From positions 1-64,000 of the IMG/VR virus record IMGVR_UViG_3300044816_000011: a DNA stretch of 64,000 nucleotides; one strand, 5' to 3'. Positions 1 to 7,598 of the stretch are shown here, in pieces (position 1 is the stretch's first letter; every line of letters begins with the position of its first letter). Position numbers and translations under genes: made by a program. Source of the stretch: a virus. The notes beneath the pieces are model-generated. The model did not search any database. It was not told the origin of the DNA and worked only from the letters and a program-made list of their open reading frames with translations.

Positions 1-1257
1 CGCAATTTCGACGAAGACGACCAGTCGCTACCGATGGCGCGCACGCGCTATATAAAGTATACGTTCGTGCCGGGGTTTGGATTCTACGACATCGGCTTGC
101 TGCATATCCTCGGCAATACCACGAACGCCGTGACGGCAGCCTGGCGCGAGATGCTGGATTCCGGCATGTACGCGAACTTCCCAGGGTTTTTGGTGGCGAA
201 ATCCGGGACGCGGCAGAACACGAATATTTTCAGGGTGCCCCCAGGCGGTGGGGCCCAGATCGATACCAATGGTATGCCGATCAGTCAGGCAGTGATGCCG
301 TTGCCGTACAACACGACGGGCATGCCGGCGCTGATGCAGTTGGTCGATAACATGGTGCAGACGGGCCAGCGGGTGGGTGGCACATCCGAGATGCAGGTGG
401 GCGAGGGCCGGGGCGATGCGCCGGTTGGCACGACTCTTGCGCTGATCGATCAGGCGGTGAAGATCATCAATTCCGTCCATAAGCGGCTGCACGCCTCGCA
501 AGCGGAGGAATTCCAGTTACTGGTGAAGGTTTTCCGCGAGCATCCGGAGAGTTTTTGGCAGCGTAAGTGCAAGTCGAAAACGATGTGGGATGTGCAGAAA
601 TTCATGCAAGCCGCCGATAACTGCGAGCTCGTCCCGCAAGCGGATCCGAATACGGCAAGCATGGGCCAGCGTGTAATGAAAATCACGGGCTTGAAGCAAC
701 TGCAACAGGCGAGCCCGAACCTCTACGATCCGATCGCGATTGATACGGCCGCGCTTCAGGCGATGGGGTGGTCGAATCCGGAGCAATTCTTCGTGCCGCC
801 CGCCGCCAGGGCCGCGCCGCCGCCGCAGCTGCAGGAACTGCAAGCGAAGATGGCGAACGAGAAGGCGTCGACACAGGCGAAGATGGTTGAGGCCCATGCC
901 CGCGATACGGAATCGAAGGCGAAGGCCGCCGAGACGCAGGCGAAGATGCAGCAGGGCGCGTTCGCCCCGAAACAGGATGCAGGCAGCGCGGGACAGCAAC
1001 AGCAGGTCGATACGCCAGTCGATCAGGCACTCGCGCACGCGAAACTGATGGATGCGAATACGAAGGCTATGGAAGTCGGCCTCAAGGCGAAAATGGCGCA
1101 CACTGAGAATCAGAATCGCGATCAGGACCGCGAGGCCAAGCGTCAGGAATCGATGCTGAACCTCGCGAAAGAGGTGATTATGGAGCCGAAGGATGCAGCG
1201 GGCGCGGGCAAGAAAGCGTTGAAAATCGCGAAACAAGTGGATAAAGGGATTAAGTGA
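1..1257 (+). CDS. Portal protein, C-terminal part (partial at window start)
   Basis: The frame is open from the first base, so the N-terminus lies outside the window and the ATG at 34 is probably internal. The visible part is the lower stem, crown and tail of a large P22/SU10-type portal, the dodecameric ring through which DNA enters and leaves the capsid. The segment TTLALIDQAVKIINSVHKRL followed by EEFQLL is typical of this family. The C-terminus is a long Ala/Lys/Gln-rich helical stretch (AKMANEKASTQAKM and similar), as expected for a portal barrel or extended tail. It is followed by head genes in the usual order (scaffold, then capsid). The family call is from motif memory; the position supports it. 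Confidence 0.8.
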   Translation, partial: RNFDEDDQSLPMARTRYIKYTFVPGFGFYDIGLLHILGNTTNAVTAAWREMLDSGMYANFPGFLVAKSGTRQNTNIFRVPPGGGAQIDTNGMPISQAVMPLPYNTTGMPALMQLVDNMVQTGQRVGGTSEMQVGEGRGDAPVGTTLALIDQAVKIINSVHKRLHASQAEEFQLLVKVFREHPESFWQRKCKSKTMWDVQKFMQAADNCELVPQADPNTASMGQRVMKITGLKQLQQASPNLYDPIAIDTAALQAMGWSNPEQFFVPPAARAAPPPQLQELQAKMANEKASTQAKMVEAHARDTESKAKAAETQAKMQQGAFAPKQDAGSAGQQQQVDTPVDQALAHAKLMDANTKAMEVGLKAKMAHTENQNRDQDREAKRQESMLNLAKEVIMEPKDAAGAGKKALKIAKQVDKGIK

Positions 1258-1290
1258 GAGTAAATTTTACGAATCTCGCAGGGAAATAAT

Positions 1291-1995
1291 ATGAGCGAAC
1301 TGTCGGAACAAGCCAGGTCGAAAGCGAAAGCGAAGGCCGAAAGCATGGCGCGAGGCGATCCTAGAGCCAAGGTTGATGCGTCAAGTTGGACGCCATCTGA
1401 GCCCATGCATGCCGACTCTCAGACCGGTATGCGAGTGCTCTCACGACGAGCGTTCAAGAGCGGCGGCAAAGTTCACGGACTCGCCGCGAAAATGCACGCG
1501 GGCCGCAAGCCCCGCAAATCTGGCGGCTCCGCCCTGACAGCCAATTCTCTGATAAACCGCAACGTCAAAGAAGCGAACGAAGAGCGAGAGGGATTCAAGC
1601 ATATCGGCGGCATGAAGAAAGGCGGCAAGGTTCATGCTGACGAGGCCGAAGACAAGAAACTAATGCACAAAATGGACTGTGGCTGCGGCAAGTGTTCCGG
1701 CGGCCGAGTCGGGCGCAAGTCCGGCGGTCGTGCCAAGAAAGGCATGAACGTGAATATCATCATCACGCAGCCGAAGGACAAAGTCCCGATGATGCCTCCC
1801 GGCATGCCACCTCCGGGTCCAAGTGGCCCGGTCGGATTGCACCAGGGCGCCCCGCCTCCGCAGATGCCGCCTCCAGGCGCCGCGCCACCGATGGGGCCGC
1901 CGATGCAGCGCAAGTCGGGTGGTCGCGCGTATCCGATTGATTCGGGCGCGGGTGGCGGACTCGGACGACTCGAAAAGGCGAAAGCGTACGGCTGA
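1291..1995 (+). CDS. Basic Gly-Gly-motif protein, function unknown
   Basis: 234 residues. The N-terminus is Lys/Ala-rich, followed by repeated short basic motifs built on GG[RK] (SGGKVHG, KKGGKVHA, RKSGGRAKKG, RKSGGRAYP), a Cys cluster (CGCGKC, near 125-131) that could bind a metal, and a Pro/Met-rich linker (MMPPGMPPPGP). The stretch GGKVHG..AK.HAGRKPRK is nearly repeated in the protein at 6586-6888. It lies between portal and scaffold, so a virion or assembly role is likely but unproven. The start has a plausible ribosome site (gcaggg) upstream. Confidence 0.6.
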   Translation: MSELSEQARSKAKAKAESMARGDPRAKVDASSWTPSEPMHADSQTGMRVLSRRAFKSGGKVHGLAAKMHAGRKPRKSGGSALTANSLINRNVKEANEEREGFKHIGGMKKGGKVHADEAEDKKLMHKMDCGCGKCSGGRVGRKSGGRAKKGMNVNIIITQPKDKVPMMPPGMPPPGPSGPVGLHQGAPPPQMPPPGAAPPMGPPMQRKSGGRAYPIDSGAGGGLGRLEKAKAYG

Positions 1996-2003
1996 TTCGT
2001 CTC

Positions 2004-2207
2004 GTGCAGACCCTCAATACTCAGTTCGAATTCGAACTTAAAAAGCGCATCACGGAAGAAGTTGACCGGATCAAGGACAATCTCGCCGCTGGCCTCGCCG
2101 TCACCGATTACGCTCAGTACCAGAATCAAGTCGGACGCATCGCGGCACTTCAATTAGTCGTAGGCAATTACTGCGAAGAAGTCACTACAACAATCAACGA
2201 AAGGTAA
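2004..2207 (+). CDS. Small hypothetical head-region protein
   Basis: 67 residues with a GTG start, nine bases after the previous stop and one base before the next gene. Mostly helical and charged (ELKKRITEEVDRIKDNLAAG). Small proteins of this kind often sit between portal and scaffold genes in phages. No function is assigned. Confidence 0.6.
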   Translation: MQTLNTQFEFELKKRITEEVDRIKDNLAAGLAVTDYAQYQNQVGRIAALQLVVGNYCEEVTTTINER

Positions 2208-2208
2208 C

Positions 2209-2661
2209 ATGGCAACCAGCGCACTGAAGTCTCGCGAAATTACAAACACCGAATCCGAACGGCTCAAGCAGTCCATTCTGGATAAAGTCGGCAATCTAGA
2301 TGGTTACGAAATAGCCAATAACGAATTGCTTTGCGCCATCTATCTGCGCGAGGAAAAGACACCAGGCGGCATTGTGCTTCCGCACCAGAACCTGAAGGAA
2401 GATTTGTACCAGGCGAAGGCGCATTTGGTGCTGAAGATTGGCGCGGCTTGTCGGTTTATGCGCTTCGACGCACAGGCTGGCATAAATTACGGCCTCCCCA
2501 TCGCGCTACACGACTGGGTAGTGCTCCGTCCCTCCGACGCATGGGCCATCGACATCAACATGCGGCCGAGTATCTTGAGTCGCGAGGACTTTGTACCGTG
2601 CCGTATGGTGCATGACGACCAAATTCGCGCTCGAATCGCTCACCCTGGGATGATTTGGTGA
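2209..2661 (+). CDS. GroES-like phage co-chaperonin
   Basis: 150 residues. The central part follows the GroES/Cpn10 pattern: an N-terminal strand (ELLCAIYLREE), the KTPGGIVLP segment matching the start of the GroES mobile loop, then a barrel with a VVLRPSDAW strand and a final strand before the C-terminus. It is longer than bacterial GroES (about 97 residues), with N-terminal and C-terminal extensions, like T4 Gp31, which replaces host GroES for folding the capsid protein. Placement between portal and scaffold suits capsid folding. Assignment is from motif similarity; the fold is worth modelling. Confidence 0.65.
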   Translation: MATSALKSREITNTESERLKQSILDKVGNLDGYEIANNELLCAIYLREEKTPGGIVLPHQNLKEDLYQAKAHLVLKIGAACRFMRFDAQAGINYGLPIALHDWVVLRPSDAWAIDINMRPSILSREDFVPCRMVHDDQIRARIAHPGMIW

Positions 2662-2664
2662 TCT

Positions 2665-3597
2665 ATGGCCACCACAACCGACGAAATTAAGATCGATTTT
2701 GACGAAATCGACCGTCTCAAGGCCGAAGAAGCCAAGAAAGACGACAAAAACGACGATATCGAAATCATTAAGGCCGATGCAGAGCCTAAATCGGTAGAAA
2801 AAACGGTCCTCAAGCCCGAAGACGGCCTCGAAAATCTCAAAAAACAGCTCGAAGACGAGCGTACCGCCCGCGCAAATGCCGAACGGCATGCGCGTGAGGC
2901 ATCCGAAGCCGAAGTTAAGGCGCGAACCGAGGTTCATGGCAGTCAACTCGACCTGATTACGAACGCAATCGCGAGTTTGACCCAAGCGAGTGACACATTG
3001 GAGTCGAAATACGCCGAAGCGCTCGCTGCACAGGACCATGGCGCTGCCGCAAAGGTACAACGCGAGATGGCGACGAACGCCGCGCGCCTCATGACGCTCG
3101 AGGACGGCAAGCAGCGGCTCGAAAAGGCGCCTAAGCCGACGATTCGGCCGCCATCCGATGCGGTGGACGAGTTCGCCTCACGACTCTCGCCGAAATCAGC
3201 CGACTGGGTGCGAGCGCATCCCGAATATGTGCGCGATCAGAAAAAGAACCGCATGATGCTTGCGGCGCATGGGCTCGCCATGGATCGCGGACATCAGGCG
3301 GACTCTGATTCGTATTTTCAAGATATTGAAAGAACTCTGGATATTGCGCAACCAGATTCAATCACAGAAATCGAAATTGACCCCATGAAGGATGCCGCGA
3401 AGCCCGTGCGCCGAGCCGCACCCGCAGCTGCACCAGTGACGCGCTCCGGCAACGGCGCCGGCAGTCGGCCAAACGTCGTAACGCTATCGGCCATGGAAGT
3501 AGAAATGGCGCACATGAATTTCCCGGATTCCAAGAATCCCGAACAGGACTATGCCCGCGCCAAAATGGCATTGAAGAAAGAAGGACGCCTAAATTGA
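2665..3597 (+). CDS. Scaffolding-type protein
   Basis: 310 residues, very charged and rich in predicted coiled coil (EDERTARANAERHAREASEA). The N-terminus is acidic (KIDFDEIDRLKAEEAKKDDK), the C-terminal third is an Ala/Pro-rich linker, and the end is basic (ALKKEGRLN). Composition, length and position two genes before the capsid fit a phage scaffold, the internal protein that shapes the procapsid and then leaves. No protease domain is evident. The stop overlaps the TTG start of the next gene. Confidence 0.65.
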   Translation: MATTTDEIKIDFDEIDRLKAEEAKKDDKNDDIEIIKADAEPKSVEKTVLKPEDGLENLKKQLEDERTARANAERHAREASEAEVKARTEVHGSQLDLITNAIASLTQASDTLESKYAEALAAQDHGAAAKVQREMATNAARLMTLEDGKQRLEKAPKPTIRPPSDAVDEFASRLSPKSADWVRAHPEYVRDQKKNRMMLAAHGLAMDRGHQADSDSYFQDIERTLDIAQPDSITEIEIDPMKDAAKPVRRAAPAAAPVTRSGNGAGSRPNVVTLSAMEVEMAHMNFPDSKNPEQDYARAKMALKKEGRLN

Positions 3598-4214
3598 ATA
3601 CTGAAGATCCCATGATTGGCGAAGATTCTCCCTCAGACCTTCCGCGCCGCCGCGGCCGGCCACCGCTGCATCCGATGTCGGCCGCCGTAGCTGCGTTGCC
3701 GCCAGACGAGACCGATTCGATCCCGCCGCAGCCGAAGTATCGCGAAGAAGATCCGCGCACTCGAGCGGCCCGGCGCGCTGCGGAACTGCGTAACCACATC
3801 GGTATTGCCGATGATGGCGTCGATAAGTTTTTCGTCGACCCGCGACTGATCCCCGATGGCTGGTCGTATGAATGGAAAACCCATCTCGTACTGAATCAGC
3901 CGAATCCGTCCTACGAAGTCTCGCTGGCCCGCAAAGGATGGGAGGCGGTACCCGTCACCCGTCATCCGCAGATGATGCCTGAAGGATGGAAAGGTAATCA
4001 CATCGAGCGCGATGGGCAGATTCTCATGGAGCGCCCCATGGAAATCACTCAGGAAGCGAAGGACAACGAACTGCGCAAGGCTCGCTTGCAGGTCCGTCAG
4101 AAAGAAGCGCAATTGACCGGGGCGCCGAGTGGACAATTCGAACGAGACAACAAGGGATCACCGTTAGTAAACGTCAAAAAATCGTACGAAGCGATTCCCA
4201 TTCCGAAGGATTAG
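3594..4214 (+). CDS. Conserved-type phage head protein, unknown function
   Basis: 206 residues. A TTG start at 3594 overlaps the scaffold stop by four bases; an in-frame ATG at 3612 is an alternative. Near the N-terminus RRRGRPP resembles an AT-hook DNA-binding tripeptide. The middle is a compact region rich in W and P (DGWSYEWKTHLVL, ARKGWEAVPVTRHP, MMPEGWKG), a pattern seen in uncharacterised proteins upstream of phage capsid genes. The C-terminus is charged and helical. No enzymatic motif is visible. Confidence 0.55.
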   Translation: MNTEDPMIGEDSPSDLPRRRGRPPLHPMSAAVAALPPDETDSIPPQPKYREEDPRTRAARRAAELRNHIGIADDGVDKFFVDPRLIPDGWSYEWKTHLVLNQPNPSYEVSLARKGWEAVPVTRHPQMMPEGWKGNHIERDGQILMERPMEITQEAKDNELRKARLQVRQKEAQLTGAPSGQFERDNKGSPLVNVKKSYEAIPIPKD

Positions 4215-4225
4215 AGATCAGCGCC

Positions 4226-4351
4226 GTGACGTTTGTATTGTGCGCGAACTGTGAAAAGCGCCCGCATATGCTTGCGCACGTTCTTTGTCGAACGTGCTTT
4301 GTAGAATGTGGTGGCTATCACGTTGAAAGTTTGACAATCGTATCCGAGTAG
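4226..4351 (+). CDS. Small CxxC-CxxC (zinc-ribbon-like) peptide
   Basis: An ORF of 41 codons with a GTG start. It encodes LCANCEKRPH followed by LCRTCFVEC, two CxxC knuckles twelve residues apart, as in tiny zinc ribbons. It fills most of the gap before the capsid block. The ribosome site is weak, so translation is uncertain. A similar 54-residue two-knuckle peptide occurs at 30261-30425. Confidence 0.4.
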   Translation: MTFVLCANCEKRPHMLAHVLCRTCFVECGGYHVESLTIVSE

Positions 4352-4452
4352 TGGTTAACTCCGTTCACACCTTGGGCTCGGGTCCAAGTATGAGTTTTTA
4401 AGGTTCGACCGGCTCCGGTAGCGCGTGACGACCTCCGATCAGGAGTCTCGTC
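4331..4452 (+). promoter_or_regulatory. Leader of the capsid block: possible promoter and two hairpins
   Basis: A perfect TTGACA (4331-4336) lies 18 bases before a poor -10 match, TTAACT (4355-4360). A 7-bp stem with a TCGG loop follows (4371-4388), then a T5 run six bases further on. Just before the next start, ctcc (4433-4436) can pair with the ggag ribosome site (4442-4445), and acga (4428-4431) with tcgt (4448-4451). A hairpin would hide the ribosome site of the gene at 4453. All of this is by eye and unproven. Confidence 0.3.
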
Positions 4453-5061
4453 GTGGCAAATAGTTTCGCCCCCTACGGCTTCAGCCAACGCCGAGGCACC
4501 GGTTCTTCCCCGACCTACGAACAGGTCCCGGGAACCATCAATTACAACACGGCGAATATCTTCTACGGCGATCCCGTATTTCGCCTGTCCGCCGATGGCA
4601 CGCTTGCCGGTATTACCACGGGCCCGGGTCCTGGTACGACCGCCATTGCTGGCATTTTCGTCGGCTGCAAATATACCTCCGTCGCGCAGAAGCGCACCAC
4701 GTGGTCTAACTACTGGCCCGGTTCCGATGTCGCCAGCACGAACACAGTCGAGGGCTATATCGTCAACGATCCCGCCGCGCAGTTCGATGCGCAGGTCGGT
4801 ACATCGACTTCAACTGGCGTTGTCGCCGCGAACATCGGACTCAACTGTCAGTTCGCCTACGGTACGGGCAATACGGCGAACGGCATCTCGGGCGCCTACA
4901 TTGATATCAGCGTCGCACCGGCAACCACGAATACGTTTCCATTTCGCATCGTCGGACTCGTACTAGATCCGCCTGGCTCGCCAGGCACGCAAACGGGGGC
5001 CAATAACAAGGTTATCGTGGCATTCAACAACGTCGAAACCAAGCAACTTTTGGCGGTATAA
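4453..5061 (+). CDS. Probable capsid decoration or head fibre protein
   Basis: 202 residues with a GTG start and AGGAG eight bases upstream. It opens with MANSFAPYGFSQRRGTG, an opening common to phage proteins encoded directly before major capsid genes, and continues as a Gly/Thr/Ala-rich beta-type sequence with few charges. Proteins in this position are often abundant capsid-surface or stabilising subunits. It lies four bases upstream of the capsid gene. The role is inferred from position and composition. Confidence 0.55.
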   Translation: MANSFAPYGFSQRRGTGSSPTYEQVPGTINYNTANIFYGDPVFRLSADGTLAGITTGPGPGTTAIAGIFVGCKYTSVAQKRTTWSNYWPGSDVASTNTVEGYIVNDPAAQFDAQVGTSTSTGVVAANIGLNCQFAYGTGNTANGISGAYIDISVAPATTNTFPFRIVGLVLDPPGSPGTQTGANNKVIVAFNNVETKQLLAV

Positions 5062-5064
5062 GTC

Positions 5065-5979
5065 ATGGCCATTAACCTAAGTGCGATCAAAGACCTCCTC
5101 CTTCCCGGCCTGCGCGGAATCGAAGGAAAGTACGAGATGATCCCCGCCCAGGCCGACAAGGTCTTCACGAAGTTCGATTCGAAACTCGCCCTCGAGCGTA
5201 CCGCTGAAATGCGCTACCTAGGACTTGCGCAGTTGAAGTCCGAAGGCGGTCAAACGTCATTCGACAACAATGCCGGTGAACGGTATGTGTTCAACCAGGA
5301 GCATATCGAACTAGGCTTGGGCTACGCGATCACCCGCAAGGCGATTGATGACAACCTGTACAAGACGCAGTTTCACCCGTCGAACCTGGGGTTGATCGAA
5401 TCATTCACGCAATCGCGCGAGATTTACGGCGCGAACGTGCTGAACACGGCGACGACCTACAATGCGAATGTCGGCGGCGATGGTGTCGCGCTGTGCTCTG
5501 CGGTGCATCCGATTGACGGTGCGACGTATGCGAATACGCCGACGACTCAGGTTGACCTCAATGAAGCGACCTTGCTGAACGCGCAGATTTCGATCCGCAC
5601 GAACTTCAGGGACCAGGCGGGCCTCAAGGTATTCGCTCGCGGCCGCAAGTTGATTCTCCCGCCGCAGTTGGAGCCGGTCGGTATTCGTCTCACGAAAACC
5701 GAACTGCGACCTGGCACGGCAGACAACGACGTGAATGCGATACTCTCGACCGCTGGCGGAATCCCCGAAGGCTACATGGTCATGGACTTCCTGACCTCGA
5801 ACTTCGCGTGGTTCATGCTGACGAATATCGCGGGATTGGCGTTTATGAACCGCATCCCGTTTGAAACGGATATGCAGGTGGATTTTGTGACTGATAATTT
5901 GTTAACGAAAGGCTACCAGCGCTTCAGCTACAATTATTTTAACCCCCGCGCAATCTATGGATCCTTCCCGACGTCGTAA
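5065..5979 (+). CDS. Major capsid protein (HK97-type fold)
   Basis: 304 residues. The sequence shows a helical opening, ITRKAIDDNLY, then a stretch typical of HK97-like capsid subunits (LLNAQISIRTNFRDQAGLKV, FARGRKLILPPQLEP) and a C-terminal domain ending in SYNYFNPRAIYGSFPTS. Length and position after scaffold agree. There is no N-terminal delta domain or protease region, which fits use of the separate scaffold at 2665-3597. Expected to be the most abundant virion protein. Confidence 0.8.
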   Translation: MAINLSAIKDLLLPGLRGIEGKYEMIPAQADKVFTKFDSKLALERTAEMRYLGLAQLKSEGGQTSFDNNAGERYVFNQEHIELGLGYAITRKAIDDNLYKTQFHPSNLGLIESFTQSREIYGANVLNTATTYNANVGGDGVALCSAVHPIDGATYANTPTTQVDLNEATLLNAQISIRTNFRDQAGLKVFARGRKLILPPQLEPVGIRLTKTELRPGTADNDVNAILSTAGGIPEGYMVMDFLTSNFAWFMLTNIAGLAFMNRIPFETDMQVDFVTDNLLTKGYQRFSYNYFNPRAIYGSFPTS

Positions 5980-5995
5980 CAGGAGGTAAATAGCA

Positions 5996-6574
5996 ATGGC
6001 ATATCTTCCTGGCACAGGCGGCGTATATCCGGATATCTCCGGGGGCCAGCTCACGCAGTTGAATGGTGATCCGGTCTTCCCGGCGACGATGTTCACCGGT
6101 CCCCTGCTGGCCGGCAACGTCCAGGCAAGCGATGGGACGAATACGCTCGCGGGATTGGGCAGCCAGACGGGCACTGCGAACGCGGGATACTGTGTTATGG
6201 CGCAATCCTGCGTCATCAACCAGGCGACGAACAACGGTGTAGCCGGTCAGTTCGCATGTCCCATCGTGATTCCGGCGCAGAGTCAGATTTTGCGCATGAC
6301 GCTGATGGTGACGACTGCTTTCAGCGGCACCGCGACGACATTGGGTATCGGCTCGAGTGCGCTCGCGACGGCCTTCACGGCGGCGAATGCCGTTGTTACA
6401 TCGGGCGCCCTGGGATCGGTAGCGATCACGCCTGGAACGGTTGCGGCGGCTATCGGCCGCTGGGACAATGTGGGCAATCAAGACGTGCAGATTGTGGTTT
6501 TGTCCACGAATACCGGGGCGGGCGTCGGTACGCTTACAGTTGAATATATCCAAGGCATCAACCTGGCATCCTGA
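5996..6574 (+). CDS. Hypothetical virion protein, beta-rich
   Basis: 192 residues with a very strong ribosome site (aggaggt). It is low in charge and rich in Gly, Thr, Ala and Val, with alternating hydrophobic strands (RMTLMVTTAFSGTATTLGIG), the pattern of a beta-sandwich surface protein. It sits directly after the capsid gene. The strong start suggests high expression, as for a decoration protein. No family recognised. Confidence 0.55.
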   Translation: MAYLPGTGGVYPDISGGQLTQLNGDPVFPATMFTGPLLAGNVQASDGTNTLAGLGSQTGTANAGYCVMAQSCVINQATNNGVAGQFACPIVIPAQSQILRMTLMVTTAFSGTATTLGIGSSALATAFTAANAVVTSGALGSVAITPGTVAAAIGRWDNVGNQDVQIVVLSTNTGAGVGTLTVEYIQGINLAS

Positions 6575-6585
6575 GGAATTAGTTT

Positions 6586-6888
6586 ATGAAAGGCAAGCGA
6601 GCACACAGAGAAGCCGGTGGCGTCAACGAAGCTGCGGAAGATATCAAGGAAAAGCCTGAGAATCGCAACGCGCCAAACAAGGTCGCCAAAGAAGCCGAAG
6701 AACTGAAGAAAGGCGGTCGGGCGAAGCGCAAAGAAGGCGGTAAGGTGCATGGCGAGATGGCCAAACATCACGCAGGCCGCAAGCCGCGCAAAGCTGGCGG
6801 TCGCGCTGGATCGGATCAGAATCCGTTCACGAGCGCTCGCAAAGGTACGGCACCGAAGGGGCATACGACCGAGGCGGCGAGCGAGTAA
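6586..6888 (+). CDS. Small basic Gly-Gly-motif protein
   Basis: 100 residues, about a third Lys and Arg, with almost no hydrophobic core. It contains KKGGRAKRKEGGKVHGEMAK and then HAGRKPRKAGGRAG, closely matching a segment of the protein at 1291-1995. Such a chain is probably disordered and could bind DNA or act as a docking peptide. It is the last gene before the terminator at 6916. Confidence 0.6.
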   Translation: MKGKRAHREAGGVNEAAEDIKEKPENRNAPNKVAKEAEELKKGGRAKRKEGGKVHGEMAKHHAGRKPRKAGGRAGSDQNPFTSARKGTAPKGHTTEAASE

Positions 6889-6915
6889 CGAGTTTTCGTG
6901 TAAGGTTTTCGCGAT

Positions 6916-6944
6916 ACGGGGCCTCGCGGGTCCCGTTTTCGTTT
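6916..6944 (+). terminator. Rho-independent terminator
   Basis: An 8-bp stem (ACGGGGCC with GGTCCCGT, one G-T pair) around a 5-base loop, followed by TTTCGTTT. It lies in the 71-base gap after the capsid block and would separate head gene transcription from the fibre genes. Confidence 0.65.
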
Positions 6945-6959
6945 AAGGAACTCAAGAAT

Positions 6960-7598
6960 ATGCGTCCCATCACAGTCACTGTAGGACCCTTGGCCGCAGC
7001 CAGCGCGAATAACATCGCGCTCTCGCAGACTCCGACGAATATCGTTACATTGAATGGTTCGCTGGCCTCTGGCGGCATTGCGACGCTCGATTCGCCGCGA
7101 CGTGTATTAATTACAACGGCCGATACGACGCATACGTTCACGATTACCGGTACGACGCCAACCGGTTCCGTGATAAGTGAATCGTTCCTGGTGGTCGCCG
7201 GATCCAGTTATTCGACCCTGGATTATGCGACGGTGACGTCGATTACGCTCAACGGACTTGCGACTGCTGCCGTTACTGTTGGCACGAACGGGATTGCAAG
7301 CACGCCCTGGGTGCGCCTCGACGAATGGGCGAATACGCAGGTGTCGATTCAGTGCGATGTGACGGGAACGGTTAACTACACCGTTCAATCGACTTTGGAC
7401 GATCCGAATAGCCCGACGAATCCGATAGTCCCCTCGGCGGTCAACTGGATGCCGACGAATGATCCGGTAGGGGTTGGCGCGACGACTGCGATACAGACGA
7501 ATTTCATGTTCTCCCCCACATTCGCACAAGTGATCCTCAACAGTGGGTCCGGTAGCGTGAGGGCCATATTCATCCAAGCTAACGTGGCAAACCGATGA
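6960..7598 (+). CDS. Hypothetical beta-rich virion protein
   Basis: 212 residues. Thr/Ser/Val-rich with regular alternation (VGPLAAASANNIALSQTPTN, VLITTADTTHTFTITGT), little charge, and a C-terminal stretch FAQVILNSGSGSVRAIFIQA. This pattern is common in phage surface proteins with an all-beta fold. It follows the terminator and overlaps the next gene by four bases, so it starts the fibre block. Function unknown. Confidence 0.5.
   Translation: MRPITVTVGPLAAASANNIALSQTPTNIVTLNGSLASGGIATLDSPRRVLITTADTTHTFTITGTTPTGSVISESFLVVAGSSYSTLDYATVTSITLNGLATAAVTVGTNGIASTPWVRLDEWANTQVSIQCDVTGTVNYTVQSTLDDPNSPTNPIVPSAVNWMPTNDPVGVGATTAIQTNFMFSPTFAQVILNSGSGSVRAIFIQANVANR

Noticed and set aside
28-1236. Minus-strand and alternate frames inside the portal gene
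   Set aside because: They mirror the GC-rich codon pattern of the portal and show no motif or start signal.
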